Counted from the first letter of the stretch, positions 47,401 through 61,000 are shown. The stretch: 64,000 nucleotides of DNA from Anaeramoeba flamelloides (GCA_027625915.1 JANTQA010000008.1:8230501-8294500), one strand, 5' to 3'. The notes: generated from the sequence alone by a model not told the origin. Made by a program: numbers and translations.

Positions 47401-50400
47401 AGGGTGTGGCTTATTTACTACAAACAGTATTGTGAAGACATTCTTATTTTGACTTGACAAAATATTAAAAGGAATTTTAAATACTGTAATCTAACTAATC
47501 CTGTGCAATCCATTTTATTCTGTAACCAAAATTTAACCTGTTCTCAAAATATTTTCTTTCTAGTGAAATAAAATAAAAATGTAAATCGGTTTAATACAAT
47601 ACATAAACAAGAAATAATGTTATTTAAATCAATTTTAAAAAAGAATTATGAAGATATTGAAAGATTAGATAGTAATTTTTTGACAAATAAATAAGAAAAA
47701 GATCATGTTTTGAATTTTTTACAAAAAAAAACATTTTCTTTCACAAAATTTGTAAATATGACAAAATATTTTAAACAAAATCATTTAATATTATTGACCC
47801 ATTTACATTAATTCAAGATCTAACCTTTAAAAGTTGTTTTAAATCAAAGTAGGGTCTGTTCTTATGTTAGTATTCCTATATTCAAATACCAAAGTATGAA
47901 AGAAAGAAAAAAATTGGATTAACTTTTGTTTATGGGCTAGAGATCTTATACAAGGGTTAGTACCATTGTAATAAAAATTCTAATTTCATGAAAAAAAAAA
48001 AAATATCTAATCTTTTTTGTATATTAGAAATTTTCACATCCTTAGATTTCTTTGATTTGGAATAACCATTTTCTTTGAGACAAATTTATTTTAATTCAAT
48101 TTGACTGTACTCCAATCTTTTAAATTTTACAAAGTTGTGGTTTTATTAGATTCTCATTTCTTCAATGAAGACAAATTTCAAAAATGAAAAAAAATCTTAT
48201 GGAATTCAAAAAATTTCCACATATCAAAACACCAATGCTTGGATCAAATAGATCTTTAACGTTTTCAACAATTTTATTAATTCAAAAAACTTTTAAAAAA
48301 AAATCAACATAATTGATCAAAAAAAAAAAAAAACAAATTTTTTTAAAATACTTAAAAGGTTTATCTTTGGAGGGTATCGGGACGAGTCAGTCAATGAATT
48401 GTGGATGTATGAGTATTATACAAATAGCTGGACAAGATTAAAGAATTATGGGGAAGTACCTTGTGCAAGGCATCATCATTCCGCGGTTGTTATTGGTGAC
48501 ACTATGTCTATATATGGCGGATGGGTTGATAGAAGTGTATTATATGATTTACATACTTTGAATATTTCTGGGGATATTGTCACAACTATTCAATTTAATA
48601 AATTAAAAGAAGGGTGCCGAGAAATGTTTGAAAAACAGGAATTTTGTGATTTGGAAATAAAAACAAAAAATGGGGTAATTGGTATTCATGAATGTGTAAT
48701 GAAGGCAAGAACAGGTCTTTTTGGAAATTATTATTATTCAAGAAACAAATACGAAACGTCTAATTTCCAGTTTAATTCAAAAAAAACGAAAACGAAAAAA
48801 TTAAAAAAATCTTTATCCTGCGATTCAACATCATCTTCGTCATCTTCTTTTTCTACAACAATGAATTTTTTGCAAAATATCAATAGAAATGAAATATTTA
48901 GAGAACAAAATAATAACCAACAAGGTAGTTTAAATCAGATCAATGAACAAAATATTAATAACATAAGGAAAATTTCAAATAATTTTATTTACAAACAAAG
49001 GAGCGAAACAGAAAATCAAGAAATACTGAACAACGAAACAACACTTTTTACTATTTTTGATGATTTAAAAAATTTAAAACGATCTAAAAAAAAACCAATA
49101 GAAATTCTGAATAAATATACAAAAAACGCATCATCTTATATAGTAAAGACTGTTATTTCGTTTATTTATACAGGGGAATTTGAGAAAGAATTGTTATTTT
49201 CAAAAATTAATAAAAAAATTTTAAAATCAAAAAATTTGAATAACAAAAACAAAAAAATTAATAATAAAGAGTATGATAAGATTTTTGGATTAAATAATAA
49301 TATTAATAAAAAAAAACTTGGTGTTGATGGTGGTGGCGGCGGCGGCGGCGGCAGTGATAATGACAGTGAAACAAAAATTTTAAAAATTAATAATGATTCA
49401 CATTTTAAAGAAAAAAAAGGGGAAAAAATCAAAAAACAAATACCGAAACAATTTTTAACAACATCAATAGAAGATTATGAAACCTTAGAAACTTTAATTT
49501 GCGCATTAAAAATTGTTGAAGTATTGGATGTGCAGAGATTACTTCAAATAATTCAAACTGAAATTGAAATGAGAATTCGCACAGTTAACCTAGTTACAAT
49601 TTTAGCTTTAATGTATCAAAAAAAAATAAATTGTATTAATTTCAGAGCTTATTTATTTAATCGTTTAAGAAGATACAGGGAATCAGTTTCTAATTCTATT
49701 GGTTATCACATTAAATCAAGGAAATTATTAGTTGATATGTTAAAAGTGGTTTGCCGAAAAACAAATTTACCCTGTGATTATAATAAAAAAAGATATCCTA
49801 CAATTGTGTCAGATTACCAGTTTTTATTTGATAATGAAGTAAAGTACTTTCATTATCATAATAAAAATAAAAAGTTTAATAATAAATTATTTGAAAAAGA
49901 ATCTGAAAACTTTATTTTAAAAAATAATAAAAATAATTTAAAAGAAAAAAAGAAGTGCAATAACAACGAAAAAAAGGAAAACAAAAAGGATAAGGAAAAG
50001 GAAGAAGAAAATAAAAATATTAATAAAAAGGAAAATGAAAATGAAAAGGAAAAGGGAAAGGAAAGGGAAAGGGAAAAGATAAAGGGATCGAAGATGAAAA
50101 TGAAAATGAAAAAGGAAATGAAAAAGAAAAAGAAAAAAAAAAAGAAAGAGGAACTTTTTAATAAATTTCAAAATTCTAATTTAGAAAATAATTCAAAATT
50201 AAATCAAAAAAATAGCAAATTAAAAAACCAAAATGATTTTGTGATAAAATGCTATGATGGTGAAATTCATGTTCATAAACCAATTATACTCGCACATAGT
50301 ATATATATTAAAACAGCTGTTACTACCAAAATTGGCAAAGAAAATGAAAATGAAATAATTACCGAATTTATTGATAAATCGAATCGAAGTACAGAAGCAT

Positions 50401-50741
50401 TATATTGCTTAATTAGATTTATTTATACAGGGAAATTTGATCATATTTTAAATAATTTTAAAATCGCTTATGAGCTATTGGGCGCCTCTGCTTATTACCA
50501 GTTAAAAGACGACTCTTTAGATTATGTTTGCTATTGCATTTTAAAAAATTCAATAAATCAAAAAAATGTTTTATATTTATTAAATAAAGCAGAAAATTTG
50601 CAAAGTATTGAATTAAGAGATTACGCAATGAAATTTACTCTTTTACATTCAAAATCCGTTTTGACAAAAGAAAATTTAAAAAAAATTACCGACTTGGATT
50701 TATTGCGTGAACTCCTTACCTCTAAATTGGATGATTTATAA
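44456..50741 (+). CDS. Kelch-BTB-BTB protein, LZTR1-like
   Basis: Three exons: 44456-44714, 44944-45403, 48359-50741. Total 3,102 nt, i.e. 1,033 residues plus TAA, with agreeing phases. LZTR1-type proteins are cullin-3 adaptors, and in animals LZTR1 targets Ras-family GTPases. Residues 1-300 are kelch repeats (LFYLFGGFGENGSGLSNLW, VLHGGCGSKKSPLNDLWFY, LFVFGGENGQTKLN, FIFGGYRDESVNELWMYEY, YGEVPCARHHHSAVV). BTB 1 starts near 337 (FCDLEIKTKNG, CVMKARTGLF) and resumes near 500 (VKTVISFIYTGEFEKEL) after a ~140-residue low-complexity insertion. A polyglycine run lies near 566. BACK-like helices follow at 610-730. A K/E/N-rich tract spans 765-840. BTB 2 starts near 865 (DFVIKCYDGEIHVHKPIILA, LIRFIYTGKFDHIL) with a helical end. 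Intron 1 is 229 nt. Intron 2 is 2,955 nt, uses donor GTTTGT and holds two foldbacks. Whether its target is Ras is inference. Confidence 0.88.
45837..46440. mobile_element. Foldback element in kelch-BTB intron 2
   Basis: Arms about 45837-46000 and 46285-46440 are inverted copies: TCAGTCAGTTC, ACAAACAATCAACAAAAAGT, AATCTATTAATAAAAGAAAAA and CTGATTCTGCACATGTACAA all have partners. The inner part resembles the centre of the 35281-37176 element. It is non-coding. Confidence 0.82.
46874..47294. mobile_element. Foldback element D, copy 2, in kelch-BTB intron 2
   Basis: The arms pair (AGATAAAGGACATAATTCAAC against GTTGAATTATGTCCTTTATC; ATCTAAAATAAAGCC at the left edge, its partner degenerate at the right). 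Same family and layout as 34067-34490, including the ATTCAC/TTGAGATC...GAAAA core. Confidence 0.78.
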
Positions 50742-51639
50742 TAATTTTTATTTTATTTTTTATTCTTATAATAAGAGATTTATTAAAATATTATATTATA
50801 ACAATCTTTTTTATTCATTTTTGAATAAATACAAATTAATTGATATGTAACAAGCAATTTAAAATAATTATATATAACCGAAATAATCTTCAATTTTAAA
50901 TAAACAACATTAATATAAAATTATTTTTAATAAAGTAGCTTACTTTTTATGATCTTTATTTATTTTAATTTATAATAAAATCCATTCACTTTAAGAATCC
51001 AAGTCAAAAATGAAAAATTCAATTTTTTTTTCTAAGAATTAACCAATATAAGATTGTTTGAAAATAAAAGTAAAGATAAATTTAAGATTAGAGTTGATAT
51101 TCATAAAAAAAATGTCTGAACAAAAGATTTAAATTTTAGAAAAAAATTTCAGTATCTTTCATTGAAATGCCACACTCAAAATTTCACAATTTCTTAATGA
51201 AAATTAAAAATTGTAGAAAATATGATTATTTTTAAGAGTAGATATAATGTTTTTACAAGAAATTACATTTCATCAACTTTTCTTAAAGTTAATTTAGAGT
51301 TTCAAATGGTGTTTTTTTTTTTTTTCAAATTGACCTTATTCAAAAAAAAAATATTTCTAAAAAACGAAAAAGAATAAAGAAAACATATTAAAAATAGCCA
51401 ATTTATTATTATTATTATTATTTAAGGGGTGTTATTAATTCAGATTATTTACCATTAGATATTCAGAATATTTTTGATTTAGACATTTTATTAAAGACTT
51501 AAAAGGAAATTTATTACTTAATAGAGTTCATAAATATATTGGAATTTTTTATTAATAATATAAAAATATTATTATTGTTTAATATATATAGATATATTAC
51601 TTTTTTTAACAAAGATATCCAGATTTTGTGATTATTTTC

Positions 51640-51840
51640 ATATCCCAGGCAGTTATATAGAAAATGATCTAAATCTTCAATATTATCTATTTTTTTTGAT
51701 CTGTGAATCGATTCACAATTTTTTGATTTTTATTATATTCAAAGCATAAGAATGCCGTTAGGATAATTTTTTAAAATTTCTGAGTTTTAATATTGAAGTT
51801 GAAACATTCCCTTTGAATTATCTTTTGTCGTTATATTTTC
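51640..51840 (-). mobile_element. LINE C-terminal fragment
   Basis: Minus-strand translation gives KKIDNIEDLDHFLYNC, matching the ENIDHFLWVC block of the LINE at 57259-58035. The nucleotide sequence is also similar to 4680-4870 (TGATCTAAATCTTCAAT; AATTTCTGAGTTTT; ATCTTTTGTCGTTA). It is a short dead remnant. Confidence 0.6.
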
Positions 51841-54249
51841 TTGTATTTTTTATTTTGATTAGAAAATCAATAGATTAATTAACCAAAAAATAAATATAAA
51901 TTAAAAAAAAACGCCAAGTAGTATTCAATGTCGATTGGTGTCGAATGTCGAAAAGTGTAGAAGCAATTTATACTAATTATTTTTTAAAAATTGTTGAAAA
52001 CCCGTTTTTTAAGGGTGGTGAAATGTTACACCCTCAACCACTTGTCCTGAGTACGATTCAGACCATGGGTAGTTTTTTTCTAAAAAAGTAGACATTTTAA
52101 CCCAAATTCCCCCTTACCTACCCTAACATCCAATTCGAAGCGCCTTAACCTACCCAAACACACTTAAACACCCCCCTACGTACCCAAAAACCATCTTAAA
52201 TCGTTTCGAATTTTTCGACATTTTTCGACATTCGACACTTTTCAACATTCAAAAATACATACCAAAAAAACACTTGTTCATCTTTTCCAGAATTTAAAAG
52301 AATTGAGTAAAATCTAATATTTTTCTCTAACTTTTATTTTCTGGAAAAGCGCTGTTAGGTTTTTTTGAGTTTTCTGTTTATTTGGAAAATCAATATATTT
52401 TCGTTAGGTTTATTTCTAAAGTAAAAAAAACCTAGAACACTTCACAGAAAAAAAACAGAAACCCTAAAGACAAGCTAGGCACTCTATAGCACTTGAAAAT
52501 ACTTTGCCGCTGTTTTCCAGAATTTCATAGAATTTATTAAAATCTTTACTTTTACTAAATTCTTCCTGATACCTGAAAAGGTTTTTATTTTTTTTTTAAA
52601 TTTGAGTTATAATATGAAAATTTCTTCTATTTTCTTTTCAAATCTCAAATTAAAAAAAAAAAACAGCTTTTCTTGGGAATTCGAAAGAATTGAGGAAAAT
52701 CTAAGATTTTAATCATTTTATTTTATTTTTATATTTTTGATAGGATAACGAAATTTCCAACTTGGATTATTTTCTAAATATTTAATTCTGAAATTATCTA
52801 GTTGAATAGTTAATTGTAATAAATATTTGGAAAAAAACTTAATTTTTTAAACTTTTTATCAAAAACCGGGCTAATTAATTAATTCATCAAAAATGAAGAG
52901 AAAAATAACTAAATTTAAAAATAATAAAAAGAACAAAAAATAAATTAGACTATATTAGAAAAAAACATATCAACGAAATTTAAAACCTCATTTTAAATAA
53001 AATAATAGAGAAAATTTATAGAATTTGTGATATTTCACAAAGAATTTAGTATCAGAATTATCGAAAAGGGGTTTATATTAGTTAGAAACTAGATAAACTG
53101 TCTTCTGAGAAAATGTACTAAAAAATTTTCTAAATATCAAGTAAGGTTTGACTTTACCCTTCAATAACAAAAAAAAAATAATAATAAAAATAATATATAT
53201 CCGTTAATAGTTGCTATTCACAGATGTAGATAACCTAATCAATCTCTTTTAAGGGACCAAACATTTTTTTTCAAATATAAATTATCTTTTATTATTGGAC
53301 CTTTGAATAACAAATAAGATATAAGTAGAATAATAAACTTTTAAGAATTTTGATATATCTAAGAAATATAACTCTATAATCAATAACTTTTCTCAAAAAT
53401 TCAAAAACTCAAATTCTTTGGTTAACCGATTGAAAAAAATAATAATGTATATTTTGATCTTATATTGAAATATCCAAAGAAATTAGCAATAGAAATTAAT
53501 ATTATTTCTCTATAATCATTTTCATTGTTATTTTAGCTTTAAAATAACAGGTTTCTAGTTAGTGAAGATTGATCATATTATAAAAAATTTTTTTGCAAGA
53601 TAATGAAAATTCATGAAAAAAGGCAAAATAAAGAAAAATGATTAAAAAATGATTTCAATTTTGATATTTGTTAAAGAAATTTTTACTTCTAATACTGATT
53701 TAAATCTTTGAAACACTTGTAATTCATACAATACAACTATACCCTCTGACTTAAAAATCGTTTAATTTCATTTAATATACTAGATTTAACCCAATCAACA
53801 CTTTATCACTTGATAAAGTAGCCAATTCTAAATTTAAAAAAATCCAAATTTAATTAACTTTTAAATATTATTCAAAGATAATATCGAAATCCACTTGAAT
53901 AAGAAACTATTTTTTTTTGAATTTTGTTGATTGATAAAAATTTGAAAAAAAATTTTCTAAAAATTGAATTGGTCGATGAACATTTTCCACAAGAAGGTGC
54001 GGATTTTGAACGAGACTTTATCTCTTAAAAATACATATTCAATGTGCTTTTTAACACGAATTGATGTATTCAAAACAAGAAAAATAAATTAAAAAAAAAA
54101 AATGAAGAATAACTTTTTCTACAAAAGTTAACAAAAATGTAAAATTTAAAAAATCGGAATTTCTTATTTTTATTTGGTAGGCTTCATTAATATTTCCAAT
54201 AAAAACAAAACAAAAAGAAGAAAAGAAAATTACATGAATAAATTCCCAT

Positions 54250-54625
54250 AATTTTCAGAAAAAGTAGGTTTAAATATATTAAAATCATTTAACATTGAAA
54301 AAAAAAATGTTTATATTGTATATATATACCTTTTCTGAATAAGGGTAAATTACCTTTCTTCTAATTTTTTTTTGAATTGAAAAAGTTTAGAAAAAGTAGA
54401 AGATACATTTCTTTAGTTAAGTTTCTTAAACCATATTGTTTGAAATTTTTTACAACTACAACAATGTAAATTGAGAGATTTCATTTGGTTTTTCGAGATT
54501 GATCTCATTTATATTACCAAAAATTTGAGAGTTCAAAAAACAAAGGCTTTGAAAAAGAGATAATTTTGTCCTGAAGAGATACAATACTATTAGATTATGG
54601 ATTATATTAATGACGAACATTTTTA
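54250..54625 (+). repeat. Dispersed repeat shared with 58440-58810
   Basis: Shared text includes GTTTAAATAT, ATACATTTCTTTAGTT / ATGTATCTCTTTAGTT, CAACAATGTAAATTGAGA / CAGCAATGTAAACTGAGA and GATTGATCTCATTT / AATTGATCTTATTT. One copy is intergenic and the other lies in the giant intron of the next gene. Non-coding. Confidence 0.65.
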
Positions 54626-54861
54626 TGATTACCTCAAGGTTAGTTTTTGGCCGCCTTATCGGAAAATTGTCAATTTAAATTAGTTACCTTTAAGTCGAAT
54701 TAAAAAAAGCGGAAATTTAAACTTTTTTTCTTCTCAAAAAACCAATGCCAGTAAAATTTTTGATCTAACTTTTGTTTGACACCAGAGTATAATTGATCAA
54801 AAGAAAGCCTTTTTAATTGCCAAATAATCTTTATTGTAATGATTGATTTTTCTTAGGAACC

Positions 54862-55008
54862 ATGTCGACAAAAAAAGAAAAACAAATCTTTGAAGTATTG
54901 AATCAACTCATAGATTTAAAAGAAAACCTATCTTACATACTTTCCCTTTTCATCAACTTTAAGACAAAATATGACAAATATTTGCCAAAAGAATGCAAAA
55001 AATCATAA
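54862..55008 (+). CDS. Small unrecognised frame before the large gene
   Basis: 48 codons with convincing amphipathic composition (EKQIFEVLNQLIDLKENLSY, ending YLPKECKKS, TAA stop), preceded by TTTTTCTTAGGAACC, which looks like a splice acceptor. I could not join it in phase to the exon at 55082 or to any upstream exon. It could be an upstream exon whose partner I failed to find, a short peptide gene, or chance. Confidence 0.3.
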   Translation: MSTKKEKQIFEVLNQLIDLKENLSYILSLFINFKTKYDKYLPKECKKS

Positions 55009-55081
55009 ACACAATTTTTTATTATTTTTTAATCTTCGGCTAGCCAACCTTACCTTTTAATTTTTGGCCCTACAATTCTTA

Positions 55082-58000
55082 ATGAGCAGAAATGTCACAA
55101 ACAAATCAAAACTAAACAACCCCTTAAGCACAGTTGATCATGTTTTGGAAAATAGTCAACCTAGCAAATGCTTTTATCAAGATCAACAAATCCAATTACT
55201 CTGGAACCAAATTGCAAAGTCACAAGTATTTCTTTTGATCTTGTTGAGCCGTTTTTTCTGAATGTCTTTTTCTAAATTACTTTTTGGATCTTTTCTTCTT
55301 CTTTCAAACTCACACAAAATAAAATAAAATAAAAAATAAAATAAAAAAGAAAAATCAATCAAAATTAACAAACGAGTTACGTCTTGAGTGTTTTATTAAG
55401 TTTTCAAAACGCTTTCTTCAACTGTACTCAAATTGGGTTCCAAAGCCAAACGAAATCGATCCCTCGGAAATCTTTAATGTGACAAAAACTCCAACAGTAA
55501 TACAATCTCCGCATTTAATTAAGGAGGTACTTAAATCTTTAATCCATTTAAAAATGATCTTAGCGAAGAGTAATTACTTTTTTTTTTCTTCTTTAACATC
55601 CCCCAATAGTTTTTCCAATTTGATTTTTTACTTTAACTCTTGCTGATTATTCACAAAAACCAAAAACCAAAAACAAAAAAAAAAAAACAAACAAACAAAA
55701 CGAAATGATTTTTAATTCTAATCGTACCCAAATGTTTAATTTACCCTTTTCACATTTGTTTAGTTAACTATTTGATTAACAATAACGCCAATGACAAAAG
55801 CGAAGAAATGAAATTACCACACCAATTTGATGTTTCGTTAGCAATTAGCCTTGAAATGATTTGTATTCTTTCAAGATCAAGAAATCTTCAAAAAATACTC
55901 TATTTGTTTGGGTTATTTGATTTTTTAATGGACTTGGGCTTAACAATTTTGAATATATTCAATGGTTTGGTCAAACAGGTAAATTATTATTTTTTTGTTT
56001 CAAAGATCTCCAAAGGAATTGCAAATACTCTTCATATTTATTTTTTTTATTGTTTTTTAATTTCCATTGACAACTACTGTTTTTCTCAAGTTTATTTACG
56101 GTTGTGTGAAAAACAAATTGAACAAAATTTTCGTTTGTTTTTTACAAAGAAACATCAAAAATCCAAAGAACGAAGGAATTAGTAACCCTTATTTATTACT
56201 TATTTTTTTCCACAATAGCAATAGAGTAATTATTTTCATAAAGATTAAATTAAACTCAATAAATAGCCTCTTCACTTATCAACCTTCGGGAAATAAATTA
56301 TCATTTTTAAAAGAATTTGATTCTTTCCCAATTTTGATTTTCAAATAAGAAAAAGAAAAAAGATCCTTTTTGTTTGAATTTTTGGATCAAATTAGAAAAA
56401 GATAAATTGTCAAAACATTTTTAATTTTGAAGAAATCTTACTTATAGGAATTTGTTGATAATTTGTATGAACAAATAACTTTGGGAATTTTAATCATCCA
56501 TATTTTAAAAATTTAAGAAAAATTCCAAATATTTAGAACCTGAAGATCAAAAAAATTGATTTTTTTTTTTTTTTTATTATTGAAGAAGTGTAAATTACGC
56601 TCTAGATGCCCTTAGACTTTTATTCCCTTTCAGAAATTTAAGCGTAAAATTATAGATTTCACGATTATTAATTAATGAAAATAATTTCAAACTGTCACAA
56701 TTTTAAAATTATTTCATTAAGATTTATTTCTTTTAATTTGTTTTGAAAAATTAATCTAAGGTATTTCCAAAAAAGTGGGGCATTTTTTTTCACATTTCAT
56801 AAAAAATAATCTTTTTTAGTGATGGTAATCATTAATCAACTATACCAAATTAAGTATAATAGTTATACCGATTGAACCAACCACTTATGTATTTAATTCA
56901 AAACATGTTAGTTGAAATATTCCCAAAAAATGAAAAAAAAAAATAGCACTTTTTTTGGGTAAAGCAATGTACGACCACTTTCAATAAATAACCGGAAATA
57001 TGGAAAGGGAACAAATGATTTTTTAAACAAGAATAAGCAGTTATATGTTTTTAATTATATTGTAAATTTTGTTGAGATGATACAAGTTATGAAAATGATT
57101 TTTTCGATCAAAAACAAAATAATAAACACCAATTTTCACCATAAAAAAATATCAGATAAAATCGAGATCAAAAATTTTAATATATTTTATTTATGTAATA
57201 CAATACTATGAAACAAATTGAATTATTATCAAGAATCTATAAATGGCGGTTAATGGTTTTATATATTTAAATCCTTTTTTGAAGAATGTGTTACATAAAT
57301 ATATTGTAAAATAAATTTGCCCCACTTTCTTGGAAATAGCTTATCTTTTTCATAGGAAGGACATACCCATAAAAAATGATCAATATTTTCAATAATTTCC
57401 TTCTCTTTATACTTTAAACATAACGGACAAAATTTACTTGAATTTTTATTGATTACATAGTAATATCTATTTAAGTAGTTACTAAATGATCTGAATTTTA
57501 GAATTGTTGAGCTTGAAGGATAACTTAAATATTTTTGAGTTTTAAATAAATAATTTTGATTTTTATTATTGTGAAATATTTTTGTGGAGTGCCAACTTGT
57601 AGAATTCAGCAACTCGTTATATGTGTATTTATATATTTCTTTTTTTAGTTCGATAATATTTTTTGAATTCCAATTGATTTTATTATTTATTCGTTGGTTA
57701 AAGTTTATTAATTTTTCTAAATTAGGAAGAGATAAATTTCCTAATTTATTTTTTAATTTAAATTTCTTTTTATTTACTGAAATTATCACATTTTCGATTT
57801 TAAATTCTGTTAGGTAAATAGGGATTGGTGTGTTTCTGTTTATTTTACATATTCCAGTAATACATGAATTAATCCAGTAATTTAAATAATTTATTGTTTT
57901 TATTTCATAATTATCTATTTCGAGCCTATATACCAATTGACTTATTATAAAAGATTTAAATAATCTAATTTTCAAACTATTGTTCAGAGAATTGTTATTG

Positions 58001-61000
58001 AATAATTGTTTACAGTTGTTATAAAAAATTGACATTTTATTTTATTTTCAATGATTTATTAAATTTCTTGAAATTTAAAAAAATTAAGCAAGAATTTTTT
58101 ACAAATATTCATCTTATAAATAACGAATTTTTATTATTAAAAGCAGTTAATTGTTTATATTTCTTAATTTTTTTTTTTTATGAGACATTTTTGGATAAGA
58201 TGTCGATTTTAAGTGGGTCAAATTCTCATAAAAAAAATCATTTAATCCATGTTTTCTCTCGAATTGTTACATTTAAAGAAAAAAAAAATTCGACAAAATT
58301 CCTGAATAAATTTGAAAGAAACAAAAATTTTAAAAGTTTTAAAAACTCATTTTTTTATTTTCGAAGTTTAAGGAATATTTTAGATAAATTTAAAACAAAA
58401 AGAAAAAAAAAATTGCGTTTGTAAGATTACGAAAATTTCACAAAAAGTTGGTTTAAATATGATAAAAAATCATTTCATATTTAAACAAACATGTCATTAT
58501 TCTATAAATATGCCTTTCGTGTTAATGTTTAATGAATTACATTTGTTACAGATTTTTTTTGAATTAAAAAAGACTTTAGAATTTGAAGATGTATCTCTTT
58601 AGTTTGATTTTTTAAACTCTTTCGTTCAAAGTACCAACAACAACAGCAATGTAAACTGAGATCCCTCCATTTGCTTTATTGAATTGATCTTATTTAAATT
58701 AACAAAAATTACAGTTAAAAAAAAATGCTTTTAAAAAAGAGATACTTTTTTATTTTTGATATATAATATTATTATATTAAGGGATGTGTTGTTGATGACC
58801 ATTTTTGCAAGAATATGTACAATTTACAATTTGTCAATTTCCCAATAAAATTGTAATTATTATTATCAATTGGAAATAAACTAAAATTCAAAATTTTCTA
58901 CACAGCTAAAAAAGTTAAAAGAATCATAATAATAGAATTTACATTCAATTTGGAAATAATTTTCATTTTTTTATAAAATATGTATATACTTTTTTCATTT
59001 AATTTTCGTTTTTATTTTATTTTTTTGAATTATATAACCTGTTTTGTTCGATCGAAATATATTTTTTTCAACGATTGATATTAGTTAAAGTGAAGTTCTT
59101 CAAAATAGAAAAACTCAAATCAAATTAGTCGATATTATTTTACCATTTAATCAGATCAATAATCGTTAATCGAATTTCAAACAAATTTATCATATATTTT
59201 TTTTGTTTTGCCCCTCTCCAAAATTTTTGATCACAGTATTTTTTTATTTTGATTGTTAATTATGTATTTTTTGTTTTGTTGTATTTTTAATTACAAATAA
59301 TTGTTAACATTTCAATTAGTGAATGTTCTAATCTAGTAATTCTTTCGAGAATTGATTAATTTAATTTAATTTTTCAAAACAAATTGAATTTTGGTGTGTT
59401 AAAAATTTTGAATTGGAGTCTAGTTTTATTTGTTTGAAAATATTTTAAAAAATGAATTAATAACAAAAACCTATTAATACATTTAATCTTTGAATTATTA
59501 ATAACTCACTGAAATAATTAAGAATATTTTTGAGTTATTAATTATTGATTTAGAAATCATCAAATTAAAAAGTATTTCTCTAGGTTATTAAGTTGAATTT
59601 CCCAGGTTTTAAAAAGGTTATTTGGGGAAAATTTTAATTAATGGTTTGGTGATTTTTCTCATATTTTTTTTGTTCAATAAATTTACAAGAAAAATATGTT
59701 GAATAAAGTAATTATATTTTTTTCAAGTTTAAAATAATTATTGTAATTTTTTTGGAATTAAGTAGATTTTTTATAACTGGGTTATTTCCAAAACTTAGTG
59801 GTTTCATTTTTTAAAGTGTATTTTTGTACACTTCTTTTTCAGATAATAAGATTTCATTCTACACAAACAAATACAATTTTTTTTAACTTTTTTTCGGGAA
59901 ATCTCATGAAATATTCTCTAAATAATTATATATACATATACATAAATAAACTATTTCCCAGTCAAATAACCCCAAAGTTTTAATGTATGAATTCCATATT
60001 TTAAAGTGTTTGCATGGAAAATACAAGAAAAAATTTAATTTTGAAAATTAAAATCATTTTTTCACATTTTTTCACATTTTCTTTTTTTCTTATTTTTTTT
60101 ACGATACATAATTCATTTGCAAATTTTTTTTTTGATCGCAAAATATCTAGTCACCAAGTAAAAATGTGTTATTCAAATGTTATTGTAACAGTGAAAATGA
60201 TTGTAGAGAAATGATCTTGATTTTTATTGTAATTTTCTTGGATCTTCAATTGAAAGATCAAAATGAACATTGTTGTTTTTCTCAATATGGTGCCTAACAA
60301 TTTGGGTTTTTTCAATTTTTAAGAAAATCTATTTGTTTTAGTAGATTTACCCAATACACATATCAACTTTTCTTGGATGCTTATTATTCTACTTATTTTT
60401 TATTTATTCTTCAAAGGTCCAATTATACAAAAATAATTGATATTTGGAAAAAAAATTTGGGTATCCTTGTACAGAAACAAAGTTGATATATTGATACACA
60501 CATACATATATTGTTTTGAGCTACCTTATAAAACTTAATTAACTATAATATTGATTATCCTTTGATAAATAATATTAAACTTATTTGATTTCATTTAATA
60601 CGAATAAAATCGTATTTTAATGAATTAACTTTCTATCAAAGAATTGTTTTTATATTAAATATTTTTCATTTTTTTTTTTTTTTTGATATTTTTTTGAAAT
60701 TTACTCATTTTGAAAATTATTATTATTATTAAAATTATTATATCTTACATATATTTATTATTATTCTAATAATTCCTAAAAATAGTTCATCAATTCACAA
60801 ACTCAAAAAGATACGGAAAACAAACATGAATTAAATGACTTTCAAATTGATATTTTTGTTTTTATTATTTTGATATTAAATCGAATCAATTCAATTCTCA
60901 AATATTTTTTTAAGAATAAATCTCTAATAAATAAAATTATTCATCAATCACAAGAAGAAAATAAAAAAGAAAAAAAACACAAAAACAAAAACAAAAAACA

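Larger units (their letters stand above)
50742..54861. other. Repeat-rich intergenic region
   Basis: No gene is supported. 50985-51260 is a diverged arm of the long-TIR element at 18773-20820. 51640-51840 is a LINE C-terminal fragment (minus strand) like the one at 4680-4870. 51915-52255 is a foldback (GAATGTCGAAAAGTG facing CATTCGACACTTTTCAAC) with a C-rich loop (TTACCTACCCTAACATCC), reminiscent of the CK2 beta intron element. 52282-52349 and two diverged units to 52720 carry the TTTTCCAGAATTTAAAAGAA palindrome. 53240-53545 is an inverted copy of the 41160-41490 repeat. 54250-54625 is repeated at 58440-58810. Confidence 0.6.

Noticed and set aside
49166-49432. Minus-strand frame with a polyproline run
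   Set aside because: Complement of the polyglycine tract in the kelch-BTB gene.
48399-50741. Treating the BTB part as a separate gene starting at the internal ATG
   Set aside because: The frame upstream of this ATG continues to a splice acceptor and completes a kelch blade that begins in exon 2.
54597-54638. Possible first exon MDYINDEHFYDYLK with a GTTAGT donor
   Set aside because: It lies inside a dispersed repeat that recurs at 58440-58810, and it cannot be joined in phase to any downstream exon.
56759-57341. Reading this segment as the 3' UTR of the LINE, with 33486-33968 as a truncated LINE copy
   Set aside because: The shared unit is bounded by inverted repeats and TA, and the LINE frame resumes beyond it, so it is an inserted TIR element.
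57259-58035. A host gene for a cysteine-histidine protein
   Set aside because: The C-P-L-C ... D-H-F-L-W-V-C arrangement and preceding block match LINE C termini, and a tail-bearing 3' region is shared with another retro-insertion.
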